Source: Stenopsyche tienmushanensis
Lineage: Eukaryota > Arthropoda > Insecta > Trichoptera > Stenopsychidae
DNA length: 64,000 nucleotides
Direction of reading: 5' to 3'
Assembly: GCA_008973525.1 (NCBI GenBank)
Contig: WACJ01000514.1
Location: 2,480,001-2,544,000, forward strand
The notes under the pieces: model-generated
What the model saw: only the letters and a program-made list of their open reading frames with translations
What the model was told of the DNA's origin: nothing
Databases searched by the model: none
Shown here: positions 1-14,054 of the stretch, piece by piece
How positions within the stretch are numbered: the first letter of the stretch is position 1
Layout: every line of letters begins with the position of its first letter
Translations under genes and position numbers: made by a program

Positions 1-3000
1 CCGAATAATTGATGACTCGATAAAATAGCACTCGGGAAGGTTATAAGCTCTTACAACCATTTTAAGGGAATATTCTTATTCGTTTCAAGCCATCATCATT
101 GCGTTTAAAAATTCTGCCTATATCATTAAAATGATTGACATTATGTTAGACAAATATTTTGTCCAAGTTTAGCTATTAGAGTTTGCAAACAATAGCCGGT
201 TGGGACTTGTCAGTCGTATGTGTAGGTATTTGGATCTTTGCATAAACTTTCGATGGAACTATTTGAAATTAGTTTTGAAGAATGTTTAATTTTCTTCTTT
301 TAGGCACTCAAAAGGATACAATTTTGGCGTTTTGTATATATTTTAGCATAAGGAAGTATTTATATTCGTCACTTGTTGAGAACTTTTTTGATCTATTGCA
401 TTTTTTAAAAACAAAGTGCACTTTCAATTATCCAGATGAGGATTAATTGCTATCATTGAATGTCCATAAAAATCGTAAATGTGTTGGCTTCGAGACATTA
501 ATGATCCAATTTTCTATAAAAATATATTTATATTTGAATTTAATTGATACATGTTTGTATCAATTCATTCAAATATTTTCAAGTCTAGACTTTAGAGATG
601 CGTTGGGTGAATCTCACGAGGCACGGGAGCGTTCGATCTTGATTCCAAATTGCTTTGAACTTATGGAAGCTTTGGTATAAATCGAATTACACATTTCTTT
701 TCTTATTATAAATTATATTTTACAATCGATTGGTTTAAGGATCTGCGATATTTAAGCTCGCCACGCAGCATAAAGCGTGCATTGATAAGGCTTTGCTTCG
801 TGGTTGAATGCTTATAAAATCAGATGTTCATGATTGAGTTATATTAGGGTGTGTGTTTTTTTTACGACTAACGCAGATTAAATCCAGTTTCGAGCAGAAA
901 CTGGCACACCGAGGGCAATTCGAAGTTTATTAATTGCACCATAAAAATGAAATTGGCTCCAAGCTCGCGTGAAGAGTTACCATAAAAACGCTTGGTTGTT
1001 TGTTCAACGGACAAGATATGAGCTACCACGTTACCCATAAAAGTGTAGAATGCTTCATCAACTAAAACCATGTTCGATGTGAAACTTGCCATGATCATTT
1101 ATTTAGTAGTCGGCTAGTGTTGACGTAAGGGGATTCGAAGGGATGCAGATTAGAGTTCATTAAATAAAATGTTATCAAAAGCAAAGGGCTATCAATTTTA
1201 GCGGCAGCAACCGCAAACGATACCATTGAACTTGTCAGAGCACACGGCTGACGATAAATACGTTTTAACACCGTCCCAAATTACGTCTACGTGATCGCAT
1301 TTCGGAGAGGAGGATGTGTGCGGTGTGACTTTGAATGATGTGGCAAGAGACATTCGGGCGCTCTATAGATGTGAAGCAGAAGATACGACTCCCAAAACAA
1401 AACAGGGATGCTGAAAAGGCTAAATGAAATAAAGCCCTTAATAATACGTCGCTATCAAATAGCGGAAATGTATCGAGGGTCTCGAGGAAATCGCATTGAT
1501 TGAACTATCTCGAACTCGATGGCCGATTTCTTTGTTGAAAGCGACACAGAAACAAAAATAACCCTTGACGAATTTTGAAATTCATAATAAACGACTCGTT
1601 GACGCAATAATCGCGAATACAAAATCGAAAGCTATATTTTAGGAAAGAGGAAATTCAACACCTGTCCTGTTACGGAAACCAAACTGTGAACTGGCGACCT
1701 GCTACAAAACTATATAGGGGAGTGATCGATAGGGGACAATTTTATTGATAGGGCTGTGCCATTTGTAATATAAACTTGCACGCGAAGGGTAGAAAAAAAG
1801 TAAAACAAATGGCTGCTGAGAGAGAAACAAAACAAAACATATTTCCGAAGCGATAACAAACTCCGTCGATGAAAACATTTGGGGGCTATATTTTTCGATC
1901 CCCTATAAAGATATCAGGTAAGGATTAGATACAGTAAGGGTCATTCAATTCGAGCCACCTTTCAGCGCAATACACTTAACATTTTAAATTTTCACCAGCC
2001 AATCACTTCCAATATATCCTTTTCCTAAACAATTTCCATGCATTCACGAAATACTCCGACGTATTGCTTAATATATTAAATTTCCCCTAGTTTGAAATTG
2101 CTGTTTGACTTCTATTTAACGCGCTTATATTGTCAACAAAGTAGGAGATATTGAAAAGACTGAGCATCTTCCATACAAATCCCATTTGACTATGCTTAAA
2201 TGTATTTGCACGCTAATGAAATATTTCGTGCAAAAGATCTTCAATATTAAAGCATGAAAATAACGTTATGGCTTATACAATGATCATATTTCTTCTTATG
2301 ATGCCATTTTTGTTATTTGGTATAGACGATCTCGATTTATTGAAGCCTTTTATTCAATTTAATTTATTGATTACTATAATGTTAACTTTATCAGACCATA
2401 CCAAGAACACATTTTTTCTTGGTTGTTTTTTTATAATGTTCAAGTATATAATCGACTTTTAATAGCATCTGAAAGTTGATTCATATTCATTTAACCATTT
2501 AATCCATAGGTTTTAATTTTCTTTGTATTGTTGATTGATCAATTTTGAATCATTAGATTTTTTTCCGTATTAAAATTTTTTAGGAAGCTTAAGATTGCTA
2601 ATTTTGCTAATATTGCTAATATTTTATTCTTGGATTTCGTTTGCCATTACATTATGCCCCATCAGCTTATCAAGTAAATATTAATAGTTTTATAAAACAC
2701 GTATACTCTCAGATTGGATCATCCGGATCGTTCTAGGTATTTTCATGGCACACCATAATTTCCTACTTGTGGCTGATTTTCAATTAATCTTTAAGGACTT
2801 TATATCATGTATAGTCTTATTTCCCGCTTTATTCATACCATTAATTATTATTCCAACAACGTTTGTCGTCAATTTTCTATTAAAAAGGATATCCAGTCAA
2901 ATAGGAGCAGCCAGTATTATAATCGCAGAATCATCATTAACGCGACATTGCTTCTAATTCATACATTATTTTAAATTTGTGACGGCTTGCGTATTTAAAA

Positions 3001-6000
3001 ACTAATTTTGTGATACTCTCGATCGAACTTATGAATTAAGTAGTATTCCGTGAAAGGAATACGTAAGTTCAAAAAGCTATTTTGCCGCAAGAGTCGCGTC
3101 GCGTTTTTATACAGCTTGATATGATCATTCTTAAGTTGCATTAGTTAGCGTAAAGTATTTAAGGCTTGCTTGAAAGTTCTCGAGTTTTTTGGTCGGGAAG
3201 TTATATAAGCCTTGCATAATTAATTCTTCTCCATCATTAATTATTACATTGTTATTCCTGTGCGGTTTCAATAATTTTTATGGGAAGTCTATCCACCCGC
3301 CGGCGTAAAGTTTCCAATCTCGGCATCAGTATTCCGCGGAGTGGCGTTTTTTATCTAAAGTATTTTGAAGTAATATAATTTCGAAGTACCCGCCTCCAGA
3401 TTATTATATTTGACCGTAAAATTGCTTCTTCCTCGGCACACACGAAAGTTAAAAGTGTCTCCGGACGTCTTTTCCCCACTCGGAGTGGTTAAATTTGAAA
3501 TTAAAATTATTATCACACAGCCTTTCTGCGAAATTTATTCTCACCGCCATAAATTTAATGGCGTTATCTCTTATCTCCGTAATGGGGTAGGAGATTTCGC
3601 TCGGGGTGATCGCAAGATCCCAATTTTTTCTGGACTATTTTAATTTATGACGGGGGGGTCGACAGCCGTGTCTGACGAAGAACGAATTTCGTTTACTGTC
3701 CTGATAGTTTTATATGGATTTGTGGCTTCGTATATAACAATTTATAAAGCGAATGCCATCTTCGATTTTCTACCTCCTTGATTCCCAAAAATCATATGCT
3801 GTTCGCTTAAAGAACAAGTCATCATTTTTTACCATATGAATTTAGAAGCGATGTTCATAATATTGAGTTTAGTGGTAGACCATATTTTATTGACCAATAA
3901 TTATATGTATGTTTTGTGATTTGTTCTTAGCCTTTGAATCAAGAAAAACTAGGAAGGAAACTAATATTTCCCAAATCTCTCAATAATTAACTTACTATTC
4001 ACTGTATAATTTGCCAATTGTTGGAAGAGGATCTTATTCCATTAATGTTGTTAGTATAATATTGCGGATTTTAACAAGTTTTCTCATTCTGCTTAGAACA
4101 TGTTTGGGGGTTTTATTGTCATATTATATAATATTTAAAAATCTTCGTGGGTGTTTATAACTTTATGTTTCTTACATTACTGCCTTCATTCTTTGGTCGA
4201 ATAAAAATGGCATGCGATGGCAAAAATGTTCTTCATCGATTATATGTCTTAAATTGTTTATAAATAACCGTTAAAAATATATAGTTTGAAACATAAACAT
4301 TACACACAGAATACTCATTTTCTAAACAAAGATATATATCTGCTGAAACTAATACCGATACAAATATCTTGAAAATTTTGATTACTTTCCAATCTCCTTA
4401 ATATTTACAAACCGCAAAATTATCATTGTGTTTATCAACTTTGATCTTTAACCGAGTGAAATTCGAATATTTTGTATGTTTCGGCTTTTCCATTTCGTGA
4501 AAGATTTAGCTAATAAAGAACTTAGCTTGTGGTTGTCAGTGCTTGACATTTTTGCCAAATTAATTACCCAAATGGAAATAAATTCATATTAAAACGTCGC
4601 TTAAAATTCATGGCATTAAATTTATACCGTGTATTGTTTTAGAATAAATTCCCATTAGCATTGTGTTTGTTTTATTATGATATTTACTAGACGCGAACGC
4701 ATTTTTACCAAATTATACGAAAACGCTACCCCTTAGTAAACGGGCAGAATTTACCCTGTGAAAATTGAATAATGCGCGATTACGTAATAGAGTACGAGTA
4801 TTTATTATTTAAATGAGGGCAATTTGTATTAAAATGGCTTATTTATGTTAAATTGCAACTTTCTCGTGTATGCAAACATATTCATATATTCCGAATTTAA
4901 ATTCGTAATTTGAAAAGCTCCCTCTATTCCGACGGAGTGACCCAAATATTGAAAAGATTAGAGGCATGATCTGCAACTGTTTTAACTGAGATCTGGCTCT
5001 CGCAGACTCCGATTAGCGGATCAATCCTATCCGAGAGGATAGAGTTGAAAGCTCGAATCTCCGACCCTGGCAAATGATCAGTGTTACTCGACGAAAACAC
5101 CACTAAGCTATTTCATTCACCGCTACGCCCCTTTTCCACTCGGCTAAATCGGCACGAGAAATCAAATTATTCAAAGGGTAGTCTGATTTTATTATATCCC
5201 CTCGATTTGGAGACGCGCCCTTAAATTGACCCAATTTTATGCGTATTTCCGTTATATCCACAATGCTCCTTATATCAGCTTCCTTTTATCTCCGGTTTTT
5301 ACGAGGGCCATTAAGCAAATCATCCTATTTTACTTTCAATTTCATACAGCACTCGACCATAAATACACACCAACCGACGTACGCGTACTAATTCGTTTGC
5401 TTTATTAATAACTCGTTAGCTGTTAGGTTGGAATAAAATAAATGTCGTTTTTAAAGGGCGACGTTTACCTAGCATCGCTCGGATGATTAGATCAGCTTTG
5501 CCGCGCTTTTACGGATTTAAATTATATCACATCTACATTTTTTGTTGTCTCCATTCCAGTTATTTTCATGGATAATTTTAAATTTAAAAAAAGCTGTACC
5601 TAAGGGGTTGATTAATACATTTTTTTTAAATTTTGTATATTATTCTAAATATATTTTTGGAAAATGTGGTTATTTCCTGTTACTAACCACATATGTTTGA
5701 GTTGAGTTAAGATTATTTGGAAAAGAAACCAGGCATAAGAGATGTGTGTGACTAACATATTTATCATTATTTTTAAATGATATTTTGATTATCATTGCAA
5801 ATAAGTCTTTTTTAGGGACCCTTCCTGACTATTAATTAATATTAATATGTATGGTCTTCTAATTTTGTTGGTATCTTCTGGATTTGAAATTGATTCCCAA
5901 GGAGCCCAGGATTTATCTCACAATATGAAATCATATAATATTAAAAGAAACATGAATAAGCAACTAATATTCTTCAAAACATCCCTTGAAAAGAATTCCT

Positions 6001-6639
6001 GGAATACATAATTAATGGTAATGTAATTTAATTTATATACAAATCAATGTTTATCCTTAATGCTTTAATATTTGTAGCTGAAATTAATATTCATCCATTA
6101 AATTGAATTTGAAGTCTTTAAAATAATTGTTGCTTCGTGTTTTATTAGGCTTTTCAAGGTTCAACATAAAATTATTAATGTCTAGAAAGATTTATATGAT
6201 TGTTTTCAATTTATAAACAAATCATCATGACGGGTTTATAAAACCGTGAGTTTTGCACACGCTGCACACCATTAGTTCTGCGATTCTAGGCATTCTCGTA
6301 GGCCCACGTCTACAATGTCCCAATTCGATTTAAACTGGACATTTTTAGGGTTCACGTACTGTATACGTGCAGTCGGATGGACCAGAATTTTAATCATTGA
6401 CAGCTTCTCGATTGAAGGACCCAGTATTTTATAAAACGACATCGTTTATTTTGTACTCGGGTAAATTTTTAAATATTCATATCCGAGCTTAACACATTTT
6501 AGGCGGGCGCTGATGCGCTATTGTAGCGGACGAAGTTAGGCCCCGCGTGCAAAATCATCTCATGTAAACTCCCTACTACTTCAATGCTATAAAATATTTT
6601 TCAGCGAAATTTTGAAATTTTTTTAACTAATTTTAAAAT
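1..6639. other. Unannotated AT-rich DNA with two denser blocks
   Basis: No gene, RNA or complete transposon is recognisable. Short open frames here have no family motif or splice context. About 3280-3650 and 4920-5420 are visibly richer in GC and less repetitive than their surroundings. The first contains a near-palindrome, CGCCAT-aaattta-ATGGCG at 3545-3563, with Hox-like cores in both halves. A short tandem of the 9-mer TTGCTAATA/T lies near 2594-2622. The rest is bland intron-like or intergenic sequence. Confidence 0.4.
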
Positions 6640-6859
6640 ATGCGCAATATATAAGTAGAACCCAAAATGGTTTTCGTTTTATTACTTGGCCGTTTTTAAA
6701 GATTAGATGCACTTGAGTTGCTGCACTTTTAAGTCGCGTTTTGTGCTCTTTTGGCGACTATCAAGAATAAATTGTGATTTATAAAATTCAAATTTAACCA
6801 CCCAATTAACAATGGATCGATTTTCGCTCAGTGAAGAATTTATTTAAAATTTAATGCCT

Positions 6860-7180
6860 TATCATTTTCTCAAGAAAAGAAACTGCAACGCGCGCCACTA
6901 AAAATATTTGCGATGTACTGGACGACATTTTAAGTTTTCGCAAATGTCAAAACTGATTTCTGAAATATCGATCTGTAGATTTTGATTGAAAAACAGCATG
7001 ATAATGCTTGCTCTCATGCGACGAAAATAATGTGGGAAAAAATAAACAGCCTTCAATGGAAGACAATTTGACATCTTCCTTATTCTCCAGACATCGTTCC
7101 GTCACATTACCATCTTTTTAGATTTATGCAGGATTATTTGGATGGGGAAAAATACAAAATAAACGATGAGTTGAGATGAC
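6860..7180 (+). pseudogene. Decayed, internally deleted mariner transposase
   Basis: Plus-strand translation shows pieces of a DD34D mariner transposase. Near 6890-6990 the HTH-region motif is visible as KNICDVLDD..SFRKCQN-stop-FLKYRS, where the stop sits at the usual tryptophan. Almost immediately after comes HDNACSHATKIM (about 7000-7030), which matches the conserved HDNARPH block of the catalytic core. Then follows LPYSPDIVPSHYHLF..MQDYLDGEKYKINDELR (about 7075-7175), matching the SPDLAPSDYHLF block. Roughly the middle third of the protein is missing, including the first catalytic Asp. The third catalytic Asp appears as His, and several stops interrupt the frame. It is therefore a dead internal-deletion copy. 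Terminal repeats were not confidently placed; the element probably runs from about 6.64 to 7.23 kb. It is a different lineage from the mariner at 35.6 kb. Confidence 0.75.
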
Positions 7181-7230
7181 AAAATTACAAAACAAATTAT
7201 TCAAATCATTATGGGTACATCTTATATATA

Positions 7231-7848
7231 ATTCAGTTGTTATTCTTAAAAATACTGAAGAAAAATTATATTAGTTCAATATGATAGTTTAGAATGCACA
7301 TCTCTCTATGAAGCGAAATTTCACAAGGATTACAAAAAAATTTGCTTCAAGTAACATATTAATTTTTGTCATTACTTTTTATGAAATTAAAAAAAATGGC
7401 TTAATAATCATCGCTCGATGTAATGCTTTTAATAGCAATTACCCCTGTAAAAAATTATTACCGCACTATATTAAACAATAAGATACAGAATTCATTCTGA
7501 AGAAGCCTAATACAAAGCGTCCCGATTAAAATGTGTTAATATACAATAACTATTGCTATGGTATAACTTCGGAGTAAATTTTAAGCGAAATAGAATAAAT
7601 TTGACATCGTTAAATATTGAATATTATATTGCAGGCAAGAACTTAAATAAAGTAATGATCGAGTACGACAATGAATTTTAATCTTCTTAAATTGTATTTG
7701 CACGACAGTTGTTTGTGTTACTATGCCATTTAATTAAATTGTCGTTCAGTCTTATTTCACTTTATGGTTTATTTTGTTTTGTACATACAAAATTGCGTTG
7801 TTGTGTTATTATTTCAGTATATTAATATTTACATTCGTCTATTTTCAG
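7231..7848. other. AT-rich spacer, nothing recognised
   Basis: AT-rich sequence without an open frame, repeat or RNA signature that I can support. It ends in a pyrimidine-containing tract and an AG that form the acceptor of the exon candidate at 7849. Confidence 0.4.
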
Positions 7849-7926
7849 AGCTCTAAAGCATTGATTTTCATCCGAGTACTCGAGCGGACAGCGCCGGCCA
7901 AATGCCAGAAGCCCTTGTGCCAGACA
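7849..7926 (+). CDS. Candidate internal coding exon, 26 codons, unknown gene
   Basis: A 78-nt segment lies between a good 3' splice site (TCGTCTATTTTCAG before 7849) and a perfect 5' splice site (GTAAGT at 7927). Only one of its three frames is open, and in that frame it encodes 26 residues beginning SSKALIFIRV and ending KCQKPLCQT, phase 0 at both ends. It is much more GC-rich than the flanking DNA. A symmetric exon of this size could be a cassette exon of a plus-strand gene with very long introns. I do not recognise the peptide and no neighbouring exon is visible. It could also be a conserved regulatory segment whose splice signals are coincidental. Confidence 0.4.
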
Positions 7927-8788
7927 GTAAGTGCTTTGCCAATAGCATTAATTAACTTTATGGTTTGTTTATGGTCTTCTATGGAATGAAGCAATCCCAT
8001 ATTAAAAACATTGCGCTGCCTGTTTAAGTCAACGTTTCCCCCGTTTAAATTTGACGACCCGTCCGGATGAATCTATTGCCTAATGGTTGCTGTCAAATCG
8101 TCGGAGTATATATTTGCCGAGATTTAATCTCTTCGGTTGCTCGACGTTAATATTATTTTTGAATTCTGCGCACTTGTCGTTGCAATATTTATGTGCATCC
8201 TTATGAATAATTTTCCCATAAGTTACTCTGGATGGCGGGTCAATGTTTGTTGTTCTGTCGCCGGAGGAAACTCCTCTATCCTCTTTAACGCATTCGCGAC
8301 GTGTTTATATATCAACTCTTCCGGTGATAAATATTTCTGTCATTTGCATCAAAGTGCATTATTCTTTGCATACATAAGACGCGTTTAAATCGAAGCCATT
8401 GCTTTGCATCCCACAAGATAACTGATTTTGTCATCGTCTATAAATACACTGAAAGTTAAACATTTATAAAGACAAGTTTATTTTAAAGATCTCTCTTAGA
8501 TGTTATATCAAATTGAATATTTAAAACTACAGACGCTTTAAACTTCCATCTGTTCGTGCAATGTTTAGCGCTAATTAGTACACTATTCTTCCAGCACTGT
8601 CTGAAAATTTGCATTTTATTCTTCTCCCCGTTTTGTATCGCTCTTATTTTTATCTCTATGCAATGTTACATTATAACGAATATGCTTGAATTTAATCGCT
8701 ATTTACATTCATGGCATTATTGCAAATGAAAGCTTATATTGAACTATTATTTGCTGTCATTTTATCATTGGAAGAATTATATGTAATA
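7927..8788. other. Denser non-coding block after the candidate exon
   Basis: Contains homeodomain-like words (a TTAATTAA core near 7950) and GC-richer sequence to about 8390, then AT-rich DNA. Open frames inside lack family motifs. It may be intronic regulatory sequence; this is inference from composition only. Confidence 0.3.
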
Positions 8789-9130
8789 TTAGGTCGAGTC
8801 ATAAATAATTGCCGATTGTTTTTCAAACATTTATTTAGCTTTTACATAGATGTTTACTATTAAAAGTGATATTTTTTTTCCATTTTATTGATAATTTATC
8901 AAAACACTCTTCATTCAATTTAGCAAGTTTAAATGAAAAGAAATTTTCGATAGCGTGATTCAATTCGTCATAATTTTAGTTTTTTTTTCCATTTAAGAAA
9001 TTCTGCAAAGAACTTAAATCGGCTAGGGCAAAATCTGAGGAGTATGGAGGATGTAGTAAGACAGACTACCCATAATCCATAATTTTTTGTTGCATCAACA
9101 TTGCTGTATGCGGTGTTGCATTATCGTGTG
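8789..9130 (-). mobile_element. Mariner relic, 3' part only
   Basis: The right end begins at 8789 after a TA with TTAGGTCGAGTCATAAATAA, a mariner-type terminal repeat. Minus-strand translation from about 9128 to 8850 gives HDNATPHTAMLMQQK, then a stop where the usual Trp sits, then HPPYSSDFALAD, NFLNGKK and a degraded C-terminus. The spacing from the Asp of HDN to the Asp of ALAD is 34 residues, the mariner DD34D signature. Everything upstream of HDN, including the first catalytic Asp, is missing. The element is truncated close to the left edge of the repeat that starts at 9223. Its terminal repeat differs from the other mariners in this window, so it is a separate lineage. Confidence 0.8.
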
Positions 9131-9222
9131 ACTTTCTTTCGATAGACGAGAGAAGAAGAAGAAGGCATTTTTCTTGAACACGTTGTAGCTGTTAAGTGAG
9201 TTTATCAGACTCATAATAAAAA

Positions 9223-10001
9223 TACACCTAAACCATTTTTTGTGCGGTAGATGCGTTCCGAGGAAAATCGCACAAAAAAAGCTATAACATGCATAGAAAA
9301 AGTGAAGATGCGTTCCATGGATTTTCAAAACCGCATAACTTTGAAACACCTATATAAAATATATCCAAAATCGCATAAAAAAGTTAATAAAAAACAGGAA
9401 AACAATAAGGAAATTAAAATATAACATTTTTGGTAACATTTAAAGAATGTCTTGCGTCATTGGTAAAATTTTAAGAATGTCTGACAATTGGCATCTCAAA
9501 TGCTAGACATCCACTAGAGAAGTACAAATAATTCTAATTACAAACATACATACAGCGATGATAATTTTCATTGTGATTTTCGATATGACTCAAAATTACT
9601 CTCTCCTTCGGAAAAAATAGTATATCCAGTGTTAATGTCATCATTGTTCTGTGTAGATTTTCTCTTTCCAACAATATAATTCATAATTAGTAAATATGGT
9701 CCTTTACTAAAAAAAAATCACAAACTGTTTAAAAAAAAATCAGTCAAATCATTTTTTTGACCTTATTTTATCAGTTTTTTTTAATAGTTAAAAAATAAAT
9801 CTGATAAGAATAATAGAGGGTTATATAGAAAAGATTCGTACCCAGTTTGAAGCTTATTATTTCATTAAAACTTGACATATCATATCAACCGTGTTGAAAA
9901 AAGTAGTTTCGAGAAAAACGCGTTAAAATATTTCATTAAAAAAAACCGCAAAACTTCGAAATCGCACACAAAAAATTCGCACAAAAAGAAGTTTTAGTGT
10001 A
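9223..10001. mobile_element. GTGCG-family inverted-repeat element, copy 1
   Basis: Longest of four related elements in the window. The left end reads CACCTAAACC followed by a T-run and TTGTGCGGTAGATGCG; the right end reads CGCACAAAAAGAAG then TTTTAGTG, with TA at each border. The left terminus carries a second, inverted CGCACAAAAAAAGC about 25 bp inside, so that end alone could fold back. Internal stretches match the other copies: CTCTCCTTCGG...TGTCATCATT is shared with 30920-31180, and AACGCGTTAAAATATTTCATT with 53333-54022 and 55919-56512. No transposase is visible. TA flanks and the terminal repeats suggest a non-autonomous Tc1/mariner-type element. Confidence 0.75.
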
Positions 10002-13000
10002 TTCATATATATGTACCTAATAATTTGCCGTGAGAGGAGATTTGTGGGAATAAATAGTTAATTGTGGCCTATTTAGATTCCTTGACTATTCCCTTGTTGA
10101 TTGACGTAGATTTTGTTCCAATAACACCTTTAAAATGTTTTCATCAAAGTCGGAAGGGCGATCCGCCCTTGGATTCCAATTTTAATACCAATGTCTTACT
10201 GTCCGTTCGCTCACTGCTCCTTCACCATATATATTGCAAACATTTTAGCTGTAACTTTACCACTGTTGCTTTGTTTAAACTCCCAAAGCATTATATGATG
10301 AAAATGCATTTTTGATTTTCCATTTTACGGGTCAAAAAACTACTATAATATAAGATGTGACACGATTAACTATTGTCGAAAGACTGATAGAACTCATACC
10401 TATCTAATGATATCCTGTACTTACCAATATGAATGACTCATCAATTAGTATTATCGCCGGCAACTATTTATGACTCAACCTATTATATTAAATCAAATTA
10501 TGAAATCATTGTTTGAATATTCAGCATTTGATTTTGAATCGTAACATTGCAAACATGTCTAATAAGGCTACTATTCAAGATGATCCTGCAATGATAATTA
10601 GTTCATCTTATAATGGATGAGGCTTTAGCTGATTCATTTAATAATTTATTGAAAATATAATTTCCATTGAATATAATCTATTTTGCAGTTATATTTTAAT
10701 TCCTTCATCACTACATTTTATAGATAAGGATTCTTCTTAAGGTACCATACTTGTTATCGTAAACAATCTTTATAAAAAAACTTTTCTAGGGATGTAGAAT
10801 TTTTATGTGGTGTCTTTATCTTTATACTTAATACAAAAACATTCAATCATTTTTTTGCTACTCGATGACATGTTTTATATACTCAGGCTATATTTTCTCG
10901 GTTTGTCGCAGAATATGTAAAAAAAGTAAGCATACGAACAAAATTTACAGATAGTTCAAATTGGTATAATATAACGTTTTTCCCGCTTTTCTCCTTATGA
11001 GTAATGGTTGTCATAAATCATTTGATCGCACTCAGTATGTGTTTTTCATACATTCAATGGCGGGAGGGTATGTTTTTCGACAATTTTAACTATCGTGACA
11101 AGAGAGTTTATTACATGTCGTAAGCTCAAATTTACATCCATAAATCCTGACTCCGCTCCTTTGGAAATATGCATTTATATTCATGAATAATATCTCGTCA
11201 TAAGAAGGCCATTCAGTAGTTTATTATCGCAAAAAGTTCGAGCCTTGATGTGTGTTCTCGATTTTGTGAATTTGGGTAAATAGGCTCGTAGCAGATAAGG
11301 ACGATCATATCCGCTGCCACAAACCGCGTGATCCTGCGGCCATAAACCATCCCGTTTCGAAATGCTGAAAAACATTATTACAGAACTGAACGTGATGGCG
11401 GAGAGCGGAAGAGACTCCACTGGTTTTCTCATTACTTATTTTTATGGCTTTTCCTTATCGAATAATTTAAGAGATTCGTGCTTTGGGGGGGCTTTGCGTG
11501 CAAAGATATTGTCGTTAATGCCAGACTGTCCTTTCGCCGTCTAGACTGCTCGTGGTAATTTTTGCCTGTAACACCTCCGAAAAATAAAATTCCTCGTTAA
11601 AATTGTATATTAGCATACGTGTCATCATGCCATGCCTACCCTAACTGAAATTGTGAGAGATGGCCTCGCTAGTTTGATGAGAATTTATCACGAAGGAGTC
11701 GTGTATTTATTGCAGGAAGAAATCTAAAGAAGAGCAATAAATTTTCGCAGAACTTTGTGTATTTCCAAGAATTAACAATTTATTTGGAGTGTGTGCTCCA
11801 TAGTTTTCTGCGTGTGTTGGTAAGAAGAACGTCAAAGAGGACAAGCAAAAGGGTTTCGGAATAAGTGAAGGGTAAAAATAAAGGGTCGTCGGTTACGCAA
11901 TACTATATATCACGGGCAACATGTTGCTCGCAAACTTCTTTGATTTTGCACACGAAGCGTCAACTGGTTGTAATATCGTGGACAACCCTTGATCTGTATC
12001 ATTTTCTTCATTGAATCTTTTTTGCTCTTAAAATTTAAACTATTTTCCTTCGATCCGGTTTTTATCAACGCGTATAAATACGTATCTAAATTGATTTATT
12101 CGTTGCGTATTTTCAGACGCTACAAACGTTTTCGTCCTCGCGTTTTCCTATTAAATTTCCTTAATTTAATTTTTTCCCAATCGAAACGATACAATTATTC
12201 ATCGACGAAATAAAGAACAATCCGAATAATATTTATTTTGATTTTAAAGAAGTGAGAGTCAAAATCATTATCCAAAGATTATACAAACATCGTCTTCGCA
12301 AAAAAAAAAAAAACAGTTGAGTGTTACGGAAAAAAGAAAAGTGACTTGAAACTACCGTAAAAAGTCCACCAGAAAATTTTATTTTCATTGTAATGAGATC
12401 TCAACTTACAACAAAGAAACCCCTAGGGGTGTACGCACGTTAAAAATAATTATTATCATACAAATGAAAATTCGCCCAACTTTCAGCATACTAACAAATT
12501 TAATTTAATAAACGCTCCGAACCTAATTTACATTCGAAGTTTTAAGAGAACTCATAAATATAACAATATTAATAATAAAATAAGGCGAATTATAAGCGCT
12601 CATAATTTATTTTATGTCTTTAAGGGTAAGTGCTCCAATGATGTCGTCGCACAATGTAGTTTTTTTCAATGGATATTATAATCTATTTGGGCTCTAAAGT
12701 ACACAATGTATTTATTAAATTCTCGTATATTTACAATCTTGAATGTCCTGATTGTAAACTATGAGCATCAGGGGATCGATTCGAATATTTATATCATTCA
12801 AACAATTCACAACCCTCATATATTTAATATTTTCATTTCCATAAAATTATTTCCCTAGAGACTCCTTTTCCAAAATGATTAAATGTGGGTAGTTATTGAA
12901 ACAATATATTTTTAATTAGAATATCATTCATTAACGACTTTATTGATCGTCTCTAATTGCTATGATATTTTGACATTTGATTATTTGAAGGTTCGTACTT

Positions 13001-14054
13001 TCTAAAAATCATATAGATTTGGCGCCAATATATGTCATCCTACGAATTTATTGAGTGATCTTTTATTTGTCCTCGCTTTTGGTGTGAAGTATTTTGTCCA
13101 TATCCACTTTCATATATCGCGTCATTGAACATTGCTCTTTGCCTTGCGTTGAGTTTTCATATAAATATATACAAGCAGCGTTCATATTTTCATGATCCTT
13201 TGTTTTAAACGACGTCATTCCAAAATAATGCCAAATTAGGTTCATTAATACGCCTTTCGGAAATCACATTGATCCGCTGTCTCATATAACATGTCGGATT
13301 TCTTTTTCCGCCCGTAAATAAGCCTCTATCGGTTTTGGGGCCCAAATTAAACGGCGAAATATCGTTTGGAATGGTGTGTCGCTCACATCGCAAGGTTTTA
13401 TTTTTAATTCCATCGCGCGCTTAGTGAACTGTCAACCCGATCCAGTGTCATACGGCTTTTTGGGCACTAATCCTGCACCCGGTTTTCCGCTGTGACAGAA
13501 GCTTTTTCCGCGTTATGTTATAATCTCACAGGGCTTACACCGGTGAATTTCCGCTTCGGGAATTGTGGCATGCACCGGGATGTGTCGATTTCATATCGAA
13601 CGTCGAGTGAGTATTTCATTTCGGTTGCTTTAATGGCCTTGCTGCGATTTTTCGACAAAGTGAAAGTATGATTCACAGAATCCTTGCCCACATTTTACCT
13701 AATATATATTTTCCTTTTGGATCAAAATAAATAATTATTATTTACATATGATATGTTTTCTTGCCATCTTCATCGAGCAGACCATGTAGCAGGGATGTTA
13801 CAGAGTTCTTCGAATGATTCGAATAAGAATAGTAGAATCGTTGGAAGATGCTAGAAGAGGCAACTAAAGGGATGATTCTCAGGATAGATATAAATAGGGG
13901 AACTCTGACATATGACTGAGTAAATGTCAGTAAGTTTTTTTTTTATTATATTAGCATTATGCATAACTTATGTAACAATTGTTGTTATTTTAATATTTTT
14001 TTATTTTCTCTTTAGCTTATCCAACTATTATTAAATTTATCGTTAAATATGAAT
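10002..14054. other. Gene-free stretch with denser blocks near 11.2-11.5 and 13.1-13.7 kb
   Basis: No gene is supported. A 15-base A run lies at 12300-12314. The blocks 11160-11560 and 13060-13680 are richer in GC and in non-repetitive words than the surrounding AT-rich DNA and could be regulatory. Within the second, 13532-13606 is flanked by weak splice-like signals and open in one frame, but the acceptor lacks a pyrimidine tract. Confidence 0.3.
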